A stretch of 64,000 bases of DNA from Photorhabdus sp. CRCIA-P01 (lineage in GTDB: Bacteria; Pseudomonadota; Gammaproteobacteria; Enterobacterales; Enterobacteriaceae). Each line of letters begins with the position of its first letter. Position 1 is the first letter of the stretch. The position numbers were made by a program, and so were the translations under genes. This document shows, in pieces, positions 18,642-28,070 of the stretch. The stretch lies in assembly GCF_003545805.1 (NCBI RefSeq), contig NZ_NMQR01000017.1:1-64000 (forward strand), given 5' to 3'. A model generated the notes under the pieces. The model saw only the letters and a list, made by a program, of their open reading frames with translations. It was not told the origin of the DNA and did no database searches.

Positions 18642-19532
18642 ATGACGCTTTCCTCTGCCGGTTTGGCATTTCGTCAGGCGATAGAAGCTGAATCCCCGCT
18701 ACAGGTTGTCGGTACCATTAATGCGAATCATGCGTTGCTGGCAAAACGGGCGGGCTATAAAGCTATCTATCTTTCTGGTGGCGGTGTATCGGCGGGTTCA
18801 TTGGGTATGCCTGATCTGGGAATTTCAACGCTGGATGATGTGCTGACAGATATTCGTCGTATTACCGACGTATGCGATTTGCCATTGTTGGTGGATGCTG
18901 ATATCGGTTTTGGTTCTTCTGCCTTTAATGTGGCCCGCACTGTGTGTTCCATGATTAAAGCAGGGGCGGCGGGGCTGCATATTGAGGATCAGGTCGGTGC
19001 GAAGCGCTGCGGTCATCGCCCGAATAAAGAGATTGTGTCTAAAGAAGAAATGGTTGATCGCATCAAGGCCGCCGTCGATGCCCGTACTGATAAAAATTTC
19101 GTCATTATGGCCCGCACTGATGCTTTGGCTGTTGAAGGATTAGCAGCGGCGCTTGACAGGGCAAAAGCCTATATCGAAGCCGGGGCAGATATGCTGTTTC
19201 CTGAGGCGATCACTGAATTACATATGTATCAAACATTTGCGTCAACAACCGGGGTTCCAATACTCGCCAATATCACTGAATTTGGTGCGACTCCACTTTT
19301 CACGACTGAAGAGTTGAAAAGTGTGGATGTCTCTATTGCGCTTTATCCGCTTTCTGCTTTCCGGGCAATGAATAAGGCGGCCGAGCAGGTTTACACTACA
19401 CTTCGCCGCGAAGGGACACAGAAGAGTGTGATCAGCATGATGCAGACTCGCAATGAGTTATACGAAAGCATCAACTACTATGATTTTGAACAAAAACTGG
19501 ATCTACTTTTCTCCCAGAAAAAATCTCAATGA
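18642..19532 (+). CDS. prpB: 2-methylisocitrate lyase PrpB
   Basis: 296 residues from the ATG at 18642 (GAGG 6 nt upstream); the frame is open upstream to 18609 but that would exceed the family length. The isocitrate lyase/PEP mutase signature K-R-C-G-H is at residues 121-125, with metal-binding D-A-D-I-G-F upstream. It splits 2-methylisocitrate to pyruvate and succinate, the last step of the methylcitrate cycle. First gene of prpBCDE. Confidence 0.96.
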   Translation: MTLSSAGLAFRQAIEAESPLQVVGTINANHALLAKRAGYKAIYLSGGGVSAGSLGMPDLGISTLDDVLTDIRRITDVCDLPLLVDADIGFGSSAFNVARTVCSMIKAGAAGLHIEDQVGAKRCGHRPNKEIVSKEEMVDRIKAAVDARTDKNFVIMARTDALAVEGLAAALDRAKAYIEAGADMLFPEAITELHMYQTFASTTGVPILANITEFGATPLFTTEELKSVDVSIALYPLSAFRAMNKAAEQVYTTLRREGTQKSVISMMQTRNELYESINYYDFEQKLDLLFSQKKSQ

Positions 19533-19592
19533 CGGACAGCCCCACCTAATTTCGTCGTTTTATATGGCATAAAAACAGTAGAGGTGATACCC

Positions 19593-20759
19593 ATGAGCGA
19601 ACAGAGCACGATGACTGAGTTAACCACTTTCAAGCCTAAAAAATCTGTAGCCCTTTCTGGCGTCAGTGCGGGTAACACGGCACTTTGTACAGTTGGAAAA
19701 ACCGGTAATGATCTGCACTACCGTGGTTACGATATTCTTGATCTTGCAACCCAGTGTGAATTCGAAGAAGTTGCATACCTACTGATTCATGAAAAATTGC
19801 CTTCCCGCGCTGAATTATCCGCCTATAAAACGAAATTAACCGCACTGCGAGGTCTGCCGGGTAGCGTAAAGGCAGCATTGGAAACATTGCCCGCAGCCGC
19901 CCATCCGATGGATGTTATGCGTACGGGAGTCTCGGTTCTTGGTTGTACATTGCCTGAAAAAGACGATCATCATCTTGCGGGAGCGCGTGATATTGCTGAC
20001 AGATTACTGGCTTCTCTCAGCTCCATGTTGCTCTATTGGTATCACTATAGCCACAATGGACGCCGCATTGAGGTAGAAACCGATGATGTGTCGATAGGTG
20101 GGCATTTTCTGCATCTCTTGCATGGTAAAGAACCCAGTGAATCATGGGAAAAAACCATGCATACCTCTCTAATCCTTTATGCTGAACACGAATTTAATGC
20201 CTCGACATTTACCAGCCGGGTTATTGCAGGAACTGGCACGGATATCTACTCCGCTATCATCGGGGCGATTGGTGCGTTGAGAGGGCCAAAACACGGTGGA
20301 GCAAACGAAGTCTCTTTTGAAATTCAACAGCGCTATGAAAATCCTGATGAGGCAGAGAGTGATATTCTGGCGCGCTTGGCGAGAAAAGAGGTCATTATCG
20401 GCTTTGGTCATCCGGTTTACACCATTTCAGATCCCCGTCACAACATCATTAAAGATGTGGCTCTGCAACTTTCTAAAGAGGCAGGAACCACCAAAATGTT
20501 TGATATCGCGGATCGACTAGAAGCGGTGATGTGGGCTAATAAAAACATGTTCCCGAATCTTGATTGGTTCTCAGCGGTTTCCTATCACATGATGGGCGTG
20601 CCAACGGCGATGTTTACACCGTTGTTTGTGATTGCCCGCACAGCGGGATGGGCTGCTCACATCATTGAACAACGTATTGATAACAAAATTATTCGTCCTT
20701 CAGCCAACTATACCGGGCCAGAAAATCGACTATTTACGCCAATAGGTAAACGTGGGTAA
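19593..20759 (+). CDS. prpC: 2-methylcitrate synthase PrpC
   Basis: 388 residues from the ATG at 19593 with GAGGTGAT upstream. Citrate-synthase-fold motifs are present: H-Y-R-G-Y-D near the N-terminus, G-P-K-H-G-G-A-N-E and the G-F-G-H-P-V-Y block with catalytic His, and the late catalytic Asp region. It joins propionyl-CoA with oxaloacetate. It starts 60 nt after prpB. Confidence 0.95.
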   Translation: MSEQSTMTELTTFKPKKSVALSGVSAGNTALCTVGKTGNDLHYRGYDILDLATQCEFEEVAYLLIHEKLPSRAELSAYKTKLTALRGLPGSVKAALETLPAAAHPMDVMRTGVSVLGCTLPEKDDHHLAGARDIADRLLASLSSMLLYWYHYSHNGRRIEVETDDVSIGGHFLHLLHGKEPSESWEKTMHTSLILYAEHEFNASTFTSRVIAGTGTDIYSAIIGAIGALRGPKHGGANEVSFEIQQRYENPDEAESDILARLARKEVIIGFGHPVYTISDPRHNIIKDVALQLSKEAGTTKMFDIADRLEAVMWANKNMFPNLDWFSAVSYHMMGVPTAMFTPLFVIARTAGWAAHIIEQRIDNKIIRPSANYTGPENRLFTPIGKRG

Positions 20760-20814
20760 CGTTATTTTTGATGCAGAGATCCCTGCATGGGTGTTTTTTT
20801 AACAAGGAATTATT

Positions 20815-22266
20815 ATGTCTACCTTTGTTGCAAACAATCGTCCTGAATATGATCAGGTGATTGTGGATATTGTGGATTATGTTATGGCATACGCCATCAC
20901 ATCGTCCGTCGCCTATGAAACGGCTTATTACTGCTTTCTGGATACATTAGGTTGCGGGCTGGAGGCGCTAGAATACCCGGCTTGTAAGAAATTGCTAGGG
21001 CCGATTGTGCCGGGGACAATGGTACCCAATGGTGTACGTGTGCCGGGAACGCAGTTTCAACTCGATCCGGTACAAGCGGCGTTTAACATTGGTATGATGA
21101 TCCGGTGGTTGGATTTCAATGATACATGGCTTGCCGCTGAATGGGGGCATCCATCCGATAACCTCGGTGGCATCTTGGCAGTAGCTGACTGGCTATCGAG
21201 AAATGCTGTTGCTGGTGGGAAAAAGCCTCTCACGATCAAAGATGTTTTGACGGGTATGGTTAAAGCACATGAAATTCAGGGATGTCTTGCACTGGAGAAT
21301 GCATTCAATAAAGTCGGTTTAGATCATGTCGTGCTGGTAAAAGTGGCTTCGACCGCTGTTGTTGCTGAAATGTTGGGGTTGAATCGGGAAGAGATCCTGA
21401 GTGCGGTATCACTGGCTTGGGTTGATGGTCAATCGCTGCGAACTTACCGTCATGCTCCCAATACCGGCTCACGTAAATCTTGGGCGGCTGGTGATGCAAC
21501 ATCCCGCGCGGTTCGCTTGGCCCTGATGGCGCAAAAGGGTGAAATGGGATATCCCTCGGTACTAACCGCAAAAACGTGGGGATTCTATGATGTCTTGTTC
21601 AATGGTCAGCCTTTCAAATTCCAGCGTGCATATGGCTCTTATGTGATGGAAAACGTGCTGTTCAAGATCGCTTTCCCGGCGGAATTTCATGCGCAAACTG
21701 TGGTGGAAGCGGCAATGAGCCTGCATCAACAACTGAAAGACGCCGGTAAGACCATCAATGACATTACACAGATCACCATTCGTACCCATGAAGCTTGTAT
21801 ACGGATTATTGATAAACAAGGCCCGTTAAACAATCCTGCGGACAGAGACCACTGTATTCAGTACATGGTTGCGATTCCTTTGATCTTTGGTCGTCTTACT
21901 GCGGCGGATTACGAAGATAGCGTTGCGGCAGATCCCCGCATCGATGCACTGCGGGAAAAAATAGTGTGTGTTGAAGATCTTGATTTTACCCGTGATTACC
22001 ATGATCCGGAAAAACGCTCTATTGCTAATGCATTAACTATTGTGTTTGCGGATGGCAGCCAACTTGATGAAGTCAAAGTCGAATTCCCTATCGGCCATGC
22101 TCGCCGCCGCCAAGAAGGCATTCCATTATTGCTGAAAAAATTCAAAATCAACCTGGCACGTCAGTTCCCTGAAACACAACAGAGCAAAATCCTGTCTGTT
22201 TCCCTTGACCGTTCGTTGCTAGAAAACATGTCGGTAAACGAATACCTCGATTTATACGTTATCTGA
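20815..22266 (+). CDS. prpD: 2-methylcitrate dehydratase PrpD
   Basis: 483 residues, the usual PrpD length, with the MmgE/PrpD blocks [19 protein letters not shown] and the A-G-D-A-T-S-R-A stretch. It dehydrates 2-methylcitrate to 2-methyl-cis-aconitate; rehydration is done by an aconitase. There is no acnD in the operon, so this is the enterobacterial iron-sulfur-independent type. It lies 55 nt after prpC. Confidence 0.95.
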   Translation: MSTFVANNRPEYDQVIVDIVDYVMAYAITSSVAYETAYYCFLDTLGCGLEALEYPACKKLLGPIVPGTMVPNGVRVPGTQFQLDPVQAAFNIGMMIRWLDFNDTWLAAEWGHPSDNLGGILAVADWLSRNAVAGGKKPLTIKDVLTGMVKAHEIQGCLALENAFNKVGLDHVVLVKVASTAVVAEMLGLNREEILSAVSLAWVDGQSLRTYRHAPNTGSRKSWAAGDATSRAVRLALMAQKGEMGYPSVLTAKTWGFYDVLFNGQPFKFQRAYGSYVMENVLFKIAFPAEFHAQTVVEAAMSLHQQLKDAGKTINDITQITIRTHEACIRIIDKQGPLNNPADRDHCIQYMVAIPLIFGRLTAADYEDSVAADPRIDALREKIVCVEDLDFTRDYHDPEKRSIANALTIVFADGSQLDEVKVEFPIGHARRRQEGIPLLLKKFKINLARQFPETQQSKILSVSLDRSLLENMSVNEYLDLYVI

Positions 22267-22336
22267 ATTTCCAATACTATCGGCGGCCGCTCTCCCAAAG
22301 TGCCGCTTTACCATCACGCAGCACATAGGAGAGATT

Positions 22337-24229
22337 ATGTCATTCAACGCTTTTTATCAGCAATCCATTGATGATCCCAACGCATTCTGGGCTGAGCAGG
22401 CTCAACGTATTTTCTGGCAACACCCGTTCGAGCAAGTGCTGGATTATAGTAATCCGCCCTTTGCTCGTTGGTTTTGCGGGGGGAAAACCAACCTATGCTA
22501 CAACGCGTTGGATCGCTGGCTGGAAAGCCAGCCTGATGCTAAGGCGCTCATCACGATTTCAACAGAAACGAATAGTGAGAAAGTCTTCACTTTCAGGGAA
22601 TTACATCAGGAAGTGAACAGAACGGCGGCCATGATGCTTTCTCTGGGTGTTAAAAAAGGCGACAGGGTTTTGGTATATATGCCGATGATTGCCGAAGCGC
22701 TGTTTGTTTTGCTTGCTTGTGCCCGTATCGGCGCAGTTCACTCGGTTGTTTTTGGTGGTTTTGCTGCCCAGAGCCTTGCTACACGGTTGGATAATGCCGA
22801 GCCTGTGCTGGTGGTGTCGGCGGATGCGGGATCTCGCGGTGGAAAAGTTATTCCTTACAAGCCATTGTTAGATGAAGCCATCGAACTGGCGAACCACAAA
22901 CCCCGTCATGTGTTGATGGTTAACCGTGGGCTGGCGGAAATGGCTTGGGTGCCTGAAAGAGATATTGATTTCGCAACATTGCGGCAAGAATACCTTGATT
23001 CTGACGTTCCCGTGACTTGGCTTGAATCAAATGAAATCTCCTGTGTGCTTTATACATCTGGCACGACGGGCACCCCAAAAGGTGTTCAGCGTGATGTCGG
23101 AGGTTATGCTGTTGCACTGGCAACATCTATGGATATCATTTTTGGCGGTGAAGCGGGTGAGGTATTTTTCAGCACATCAGATATTGGCTGGATCGTCGGG
23201 CATTCTTATATTGTTTATGCTCCTTTAATTGCAGGAATGGCAACGATTATGTATGAAGGGCTGCCGATACGGCCAGATGCGGGTATTTGGTGGAAAATAG
23301 TAGAAAAGTATCAAGTAACACGGATGTTTTCAGCGCCTACAGCTATTCGTGTACTGAAAAAATATTCGGTTGAATATATCAATGAATACGATATTTCATC
23401 ACTTAAGTCATTATATTTGGCGGGAGAACCGCTTGATGAACATACCGCCCGCTGGATTGCCGAGGCTATCAACGTCCCTGTTATTGATAATTACTGGCAG
23501 ACCGAAACAGGTTGGCCGATTATGGCTATCGCCCGCGCTCTGGATGACAGGCCGAACCGGTTTGGCAGCACTGGCTTCCCGATGTATGGTTTTCATGTCA
23601 AGCTCATCAATGAACTGACTGGCGAGGCGTGTGGCGATAACGAAAAAGGTTTGCTCGTTGTTGAAGGGCCTTTACCTCCAGGTTGCATTCAAACCCTCTA
23701 TGGTGATGATACACGTTTCATCAATACCTATTGGCGTCATTTCGACCAGCCTGTTTATTCCACATTCGATTGGGGTATTCGTGACAGTGATGGCTATTAT
23801 TTTATTTTGGGACGTTCGGATGATGTGATTAATGTTGCTGGGCACCGTCTGGGAACGCGGGAGATAGAAGAGTGTATAGCTGGTCATGAAGACGTTGCCG
23901 AAGTAGCCGTTATTGGCATCAAGGATGCCATCAAGGGACAAGCCGCAGTTGCTTTTGCTGTTCTCAAGGATGGGAAGGAAATTCAGAATGCTGAGCATTA
24001 TTCCTCTCTGGAAAAGGCCCTGATGGGCTTGGTGAATAAACAAATTGGCAGTGTGGGCCGCCCGGCACGGGTGTATTTCGTATCCCAGCTTCCCAAGACT
24101 CGTTCAGGGAAAATGTTGCGTCGAACTATGCAAGCGATATGTGAAGGGCGTGAGCCGGGTGATCTTGCCTTGATTGAAAATCCTACTGCACTGGAGATCA
24201 TTCGAGAGGCTGTTTTTACTAAAGAATAA
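22337..24229 (+). CDS. prpE: Propionate-CoA ligase PrpE
   Basis: 630 residues. ANL-superfamily acyl-CoA synthetase with the P-loop Y-T-S-G-T-T-G-T-P-K-G-V, Y-W-Q-T-E-T-G-W-P, the hinge block G-R-S-D-D-V-I-N-V-A-G-H-R-L and the catalytic Lys in T-R-S-G-K-M-L-R-R. It activates propionate as propionyl-CoA for PrpC. Last gene of prpBCDE, 70 nt after prpD. Confidence 0.95.
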   Translation: MSFNAFYQQSIDDPNAFWAEQAQRIFWQHPFEQVLDYSNPPFARWFCGGKTNLCYNALDRWLESQPDAKALITISTETNSEKVFTFRELHQEVNRTAAMMLSLGVKKGDRVLVYMPMIAEALFVLLACARIGAVHSVVFGGFAAQSLATRLDNAEPVLVVSADAGSRGGKVIPYKPLLDEAIELANHKPRHVLMVNRGLAEMAWVPERDIDFATLRQEYLDSDVPVTWLESNEISCVLYTSGTTGTPKGVQRDVGGYAVALATSMDIIFGGEAGEVFFSTSDIGWIVGHSYIVYAPLIAGMATIMYEGLPIRPDAGIWWKIVEKYQVTRMFSAPTAIRVLKKYSVEYINEYDISSLKSLYLAGEPLDEHTARWIAEAINVPVIDNYWQTETGWPIMAIARALDDRPNRFGSTGFPMYGFHVKLINELTGEACGDNEKGLLVVEGPLPPGCIQTLYGDDTRFINTYWRHFDQPVYSTFDWGIRDSDGYYFILGRSDDVINVAGHRLGTREIEECIAGHEDVAEVAVIGIKDAIKGQAAVAFAVLKDGKEIQNAEHYSSLEKALMGLVNKQIGSVGRPARVYFVSQLPKTRSGKMLRRTMQAICEGREPGDLALIENPTALEIIREAVFTKE

Positions 24230-25341
24230 TAACTTCTTATGATTATGGTAGGTTGATAAATTAATCAGAGTACCTACTGTTGCTAGGCACATAATAGACT
24301 CTGTTGCGGTCGGCGTGTATAGATATCTATATTCAGTGGATGTATTATCACGAACAGTGAGTATAGAACTAACCACCCGTGAGCAGTGAGGGATAATGAC
24401 ATTTGATTACCTGAACGGTTTTGTTTGTTGAGTATAACTATAACGTCTGTTAATTAGCTCAAGGGTAAAATAATAGCAATGTTAGTAAGTAAGGTTTTTT
24501 TATGACATATTAAATTTTTTAGTTGTGTGATTAGTGTTTGGCTTTTATTAGTGTTTTGTTTGTGTTAATGTTCAGCCTGTGTTAACGTTCCTTTCGTTAT
24601 CTAAATATAAACAACTGTCCCAAGCTGTGTTTTATTTTTGCCTTCACATGAGTTGGCTAGCTATTATTTGCCAATAGTATATCGAAGTAGAGAATAAATA
24701 GTACGACGTTAATTGTCTGTAATCTGCTCAAATGTATAACCGTAGCGGATTTAGCGATGGTGCTATTGAGCAAGATAGATATTAGGAATATGCGGAGTTA
24801 TGTGGTTACAAAATCATTATGTCAATAAAAATCCATTTCTACCTATTATAAAGGAAAAATTACTGGTGACAATTAAAAATTATAATTAATAATTTCAGGT
24901 AATAATTACGGGTGGTAGAGATGAATGTTTTTTAGAAAAATAGATGGGTGAATTTAAAACTCTTAATAATTATACCTAATAGATTTCGAGTTGCAGCGCG
25001 GCGGCAAGTGAATGAATCCCCAGGAGCATAGATAACGATGTGACTGGGGTGAGTGAAAACAGCCAACAAAGCAGCAGTTTGAAAGATGAAGGGTATATGT
25101 GATGATTTGTGCTTCAAACCTGTATGCATCAGGGAGGGTTTATGGTTATATGGGATAGTGAAAGAATAGGAAAATATCCGATCACTTTGATAGTCCGATA
25201 GGTTTTAAGCTAGAGATTATAATGATAAAGTTACAACCAAAATAACTTTTCTGGTTATTATGTTATGGTTATTTTAATATAAAAGGATTGGTGTTAACTT
25301 AAATCAATCTGGGCCTTTGTCTGGATTATTGTGGAGTTATT
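24230..25341. other. Non-coding gap upstream of the NRPS cluster
   Basis: About 1.1 kb, AT-rich, without a convincing gene on either strand. It holds ERIC copy 3 (24971-25097) and a weak imperfect hairpin just after prpE (GTAGGT 24248-24253 with ACCTAC 24272-24277). The promoter of the NRPS cluster should be here, but no promoter sequence can be picked with confidence. Confidence 0.6.
24971..25097. repeat. ERIC element, copy 3 (127 bp)
   Basis: Nearly the same as copy 2 at 14477, with identical ends and ERIC core blocks. It lies 245 nt upstream of the first gene of the NRPS cluster, inside its probable regulatory region. Confidence 0.92.
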
Positions 25342-26649
25342 ATGGAAATAGAAGAAATATTCAGTAATTATGAGTCTAAAGTTCGCTCATATTGCCGTAG
25401 ATTTCCCGTAATATTTAGAAATGGTATAGGTTCTACCTTAATCGATATAGATGGTAGAAGTTACATTGATTTTTTATGTGGCGCTGGTGCTTTAAACTAT
25501 GGACATAATAATACAATCATAAAACAACAGATTTTTAAGTATATTCAAGATGATGGTATTATTATGGGGCTTGATTTGTACTCGGAAGCAAAAATGGAGT
25601 TTATATCGACATTTGTTGATAAGATTTTGAAACCGAGACAACTTGAATATCGTTTGCAATTTACCAGTCCTACAGGTACGAGTGTCATTGAATCTGCGGT
25701 AAAATTAGCAAGAAAGTATACAAAAAGAGAAAATATTATTTGTTTTACCAATGCCTTTCACGGTATGACGGGGGTGTCGCTCGGTTTAACAGGTAGTCAA
25801 CATCATCGCCAACCTGGATTATATTCTCAAATTACGCGCTTACCATTTGATGGTTATATCAATGGATCATTTGATTATATAGGATATTTTAGAAAGTTAC
25901 TTACCGATCCCAGTTCAGGGGTTGATCTTCCCGCTGCGGTAATTCTCGAGACTGTACAAGGAGAAGGCGGATTAAATGTTGCTTCTGTTGAATGGTTGAG
26001 GGCGTTGAGAAAACTCACCGAAGAGTTCAACATTCTATTAATCGTTGATGACATTCAATCTGGTTGTGGTCGTACCGGAACATTCTTTAGTTTTGAGCGC
26101 GCGAATATTAAACCTAACCTAGTTTGTCTTTCCAAATCTATTGGCGGTATTGGGCTACCTATGTCTTTACTGCTTATTTCTCCCGATATCGATGTGTGGA
26201 AACCGGCGGAAGACAACGGTACATTCCGAGGTAATAACTTAGCATTTGTCGCTTCAAAAGCGATGTTAAATGAATATTGGGGTGATTGCTCTTTTCAGAA
26301 GATAATTCAGCATAAGGCTGAATTAATTCGAACGTATTTGGACTCTTTGGCTGAAAAGTATCATGAATTTGTACTGCGAGTTAAGGGAATTGGATTCATG
26401 CAAGGTATAGAAATGGTTGATTCCTCATTAACACAGTATTTGGTGAAGCATTGCTTTGAAAATGGTTTGATTGTGGAGTTGTGTGGTCCTAATGATGAAG
26501 TATTGAAATTGATGCCTGCCTTGACCATTGATGAAGACACACTTGTAAAAGGATTGAAGATTATAGAACAGGCTCTCGCCAGTTTAAAATCAAGGAATAG
26601 TAATAACTTCGAAAGTGAAGCCCAGAGGTTATCGGTTAGCAGCAATTAG
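25342..26649 (+). CDS. EctB-like diaminobutyrate-2-oxoglutarate aminotransferase
   Basis: 435 residues; PLP-dependent class III aminotransferase. It follows EctB (ectoine pathway) and Dat closely: F-x-x-Y-E-S-K-V-R-S-Y-C-R near the start, F-x-C-G-A-G-A-L-N-Y-G-H-N-N, S-P-T-G-T-S-V-I-E, V-D-D-I-Q-S-G-C-G-R-T-G and C-L-S-K265-S-I-G-G with the PLP lysine. These enzymes make L-2,4-diaminobutyrate from aspartate semialdehyde with glutamate as donor. No ectA or ectC is next to it; it leads an NRPS cluster with a Dab-like adenylation domain, so it most likely supplies Dab. About 30 codons of C-terminal tail are unremarkable. Confidence 0.9.
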   Translation: MEIEEIFSNYESKVRSYCRRFPVIFRNGIGSTLIDIDGRSYIDFLCGAGALNYGHNNTIIKQQIFKYIQDDGIIMGLDLYSEAKMEFISTFVDKILKPRQLEYRLQFTSPTGTSVIESAVKLARKYTKRENIICFTNAFHGMTGVSLGLTGSQHHRQPGLYSQITRLPFDGYINGSFDYIGYFRKLLTDPSSGVDLPAAVILETVQGEGGLNVASVEWLRALRKLTEEFNILLIVDDIQSGCGRTGTFFSFERANIKPNLVCLSKSIGGIGLPMSLLLISPDIDVWKPAEDNGTFRGNNLAFVASKAMLNEYWGDCSFQKIIQHKAELIRTYLDSLAEKYHEFVLRVKGIGFMQGIEMVDSSLTQYLVKHCFENGLIVELCGPNDEVLKLMPALTIDEDTLVKGLKIIEQALASLKSRNSNNFESEAQRLSVSSN

Positions 26650-26679
26650 GAATAAAGTTTTAGCTAGGAGTGTAGAATT

Positions 26680-27537
26680 ATGAGCCGTGTAGTAGAACTT
26701 ACTAAGTTTAATCAACTTGAATTTGATCACACACTTGCTCGGGGATACGCGATAGTTTACCGAGGATTACTGCAAGATTGGCCTGCGATAAAACAATGGA
26801 ATTCTGAATACTTTCAAGATAGGTGTCCTCAAATTGACGTTGTAATCAAATTTTTTGATGCAAATGGTGTGCGTTCTGAGCAAGCCAAAATGTATCGTTA
26901 TTTAGAGACTCTGAATGCATATAAAAAAGGAGAGATGGGTAACGATATTCCCTATTGTCATGACATTCCTATCTTTTTACAAGCTCAACAGTTACTTGAT
27001 GACGTTGGTGATTTTCCTCTAACTATTTTGCCAAAGCTTTACCAAAATGAATGGTGGAAGTTTGTTCAATTTTTTATGTCTCCAGTCGGAGCTATAACGC
27101 CACTGCACTTTGATACTTTAAGAACGAACAATCTATTTTTTCAGATAAAGGGAAGCAAGAGATTCTCTTTTATTCCTTGGGAGGAAAGAGATGCCTGTTC
27201 TCGTCGAGGATGGCGCTGGTTTGAGTATAATCCAGAGATTCAGAATGTTAGTGAGATAGCTAATATAAACAAATCCACGATTGAGGTACATCAAGGCGAT
27301 ATATTAATCATGCCAGCGGGTATGCTGCATCATGTAAGAACGTTGACTGATAGTATTTCTTTTAATATCGATTTTCATACTCGAGCTTCAGCCCTTGTAA
27401 GTTTTAAGAGCATTAAAGAAAAAATGCCGCGTGAAAATCTGTATTACAATTGGCTAAGTTTATGTGGACTTTTGGGATTAATGAAGCGTGAAAGTTTTTT
27501 CGAGAAGTACCGTCCGTATCTTAATTATATTTCTTAA
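26680..27537 (+). CDS. JmjC/cupin_8-type Fe(II)/2-oxoglutarate dioxygenase, candidate amino acid hydroxylase
   Basis: 285 residues. A cupin-like (JmjC) core is visible: P-L-H143-F-D145 supplies the HxD metal pair, N-N-L-F-F-Q-I-K-G-S-K-R-F gives the usual 2-oxoglutarate-binding strand, and D-I-L-I-M-P-A-G-M-L-H217-H218-V supplies the distal His. The family hydroxylates amino acid side chains, free or in peptides. In this cluster it is the only oxygenase visible and could form beta-hydroxy-Dab or delta-hydroxy-Lys. It sits 30 nt after the aminotransferase gene. Substrate is inferred from context. Confidence 0.8.
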   Translation: MSRVVELTKFNQLEFDHTLARGYAIVYRGLLQDWPAIKQWNSEYFQDRCPQIDVVIKFFDANGVRSEQAKMYRYLETLNAYKKGEMGNDIPYCHDIPIFLQAQQLLDDVGDFPLTILPKLYQNEWWKFVQFFMSPVGAITPLHFDTLRTNNLFFQIKGSKRFSFIPWEERDACSRRGWRWFEYNPEIQNVSEIANINKSTIEVHQGDILIMPAGMLHHVRTLTDSISFNIDFHTRASALVSFKSIKEKMPRENLYYNWLSLCGLLGLMKRESFFEKYRPYLNYIS

Positions 27538-27552
27538 AAAGTAAGTAGGTTA

Positions 27553-28011
27553 ATGATGAAAGTATCTTTGATTGATGTCGATAAAGACAATTATGAGGAT
27601 GTCATGTCTCTTGAAGTTGGACCTGGGCAAGAAGTTTTCGTCGCGCCAAACTCAGAGTCAATTGTCGAATCACATTTTAATGAATATTGCAGAGCAAGAG
27701 TGATCTGTTACGGCGAGGAGGTAGTTGGTTTTGCAATGTATGAGCGTTGCGTTAATGAAGGCAAACCCAACGAATATAATCTGTATCGAATGATGGTTGA
27801 TCAATCTCACCAAAATCAAGGTATTGGAAGTGAGGCGATGCGGTTATTACTGGATGAAATGAAACAGCAGCTTGATTGTCACCGGATTACTGTCTGTTAT
27901 GACGAAACGAGCGAACGCCATAAATCATTTTATCAACGTTTTGGTTTTGTAGAAGTCGGTTATTATGAAGAGTATGAGGAAATGCTAGCTGAAATTATTG
28001 TGAGGAAATAA
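27553..28011 (+). CDS. oatA: GNAT N-acetyltransferase, probable odilorhabdin self-resistance enzyme OatA
   Basis: 152 residues (151 if the second ATG is used). GNAT fold with motif A Q-N-Q-G-I-G-S-E-A for acetyl-CoA binding, and motif B around H-R-I-T-V-C-Y-D-E..F-Y-Q-R-F-G-F. It lies 15 nt after the dioxygenase and 59 nt before the first NRPS gene. A cluster-linked N-acetyltransferase, OatA, is known to inactivate odilorhabdins by acetylating a side-chain amine of a rare residue. The name rests on family and on the cluster assignment; a tailoring acetyltransferase is the alternative. Confidence 0.68.
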   Translation: MMKVSLIDVDKDNYEDVMSLEVGPGQEVFVAPNSESIVESHFNEYCRARVICYGEEVVGFAMYERCVNEGKPNEYNLYRMMVDQSHQNQGIGSEAMRLLLDEMKQQLDCHRITVCYDETSERHKSFYQRFGFVEVGYYEEYEEMLAEIIVRK

Positions 28012-28070
28012 TTTTAAGGAGCTTATAAATAATAAAAACCAAAAATAATATCTTTCAAAGGGATTATAGT

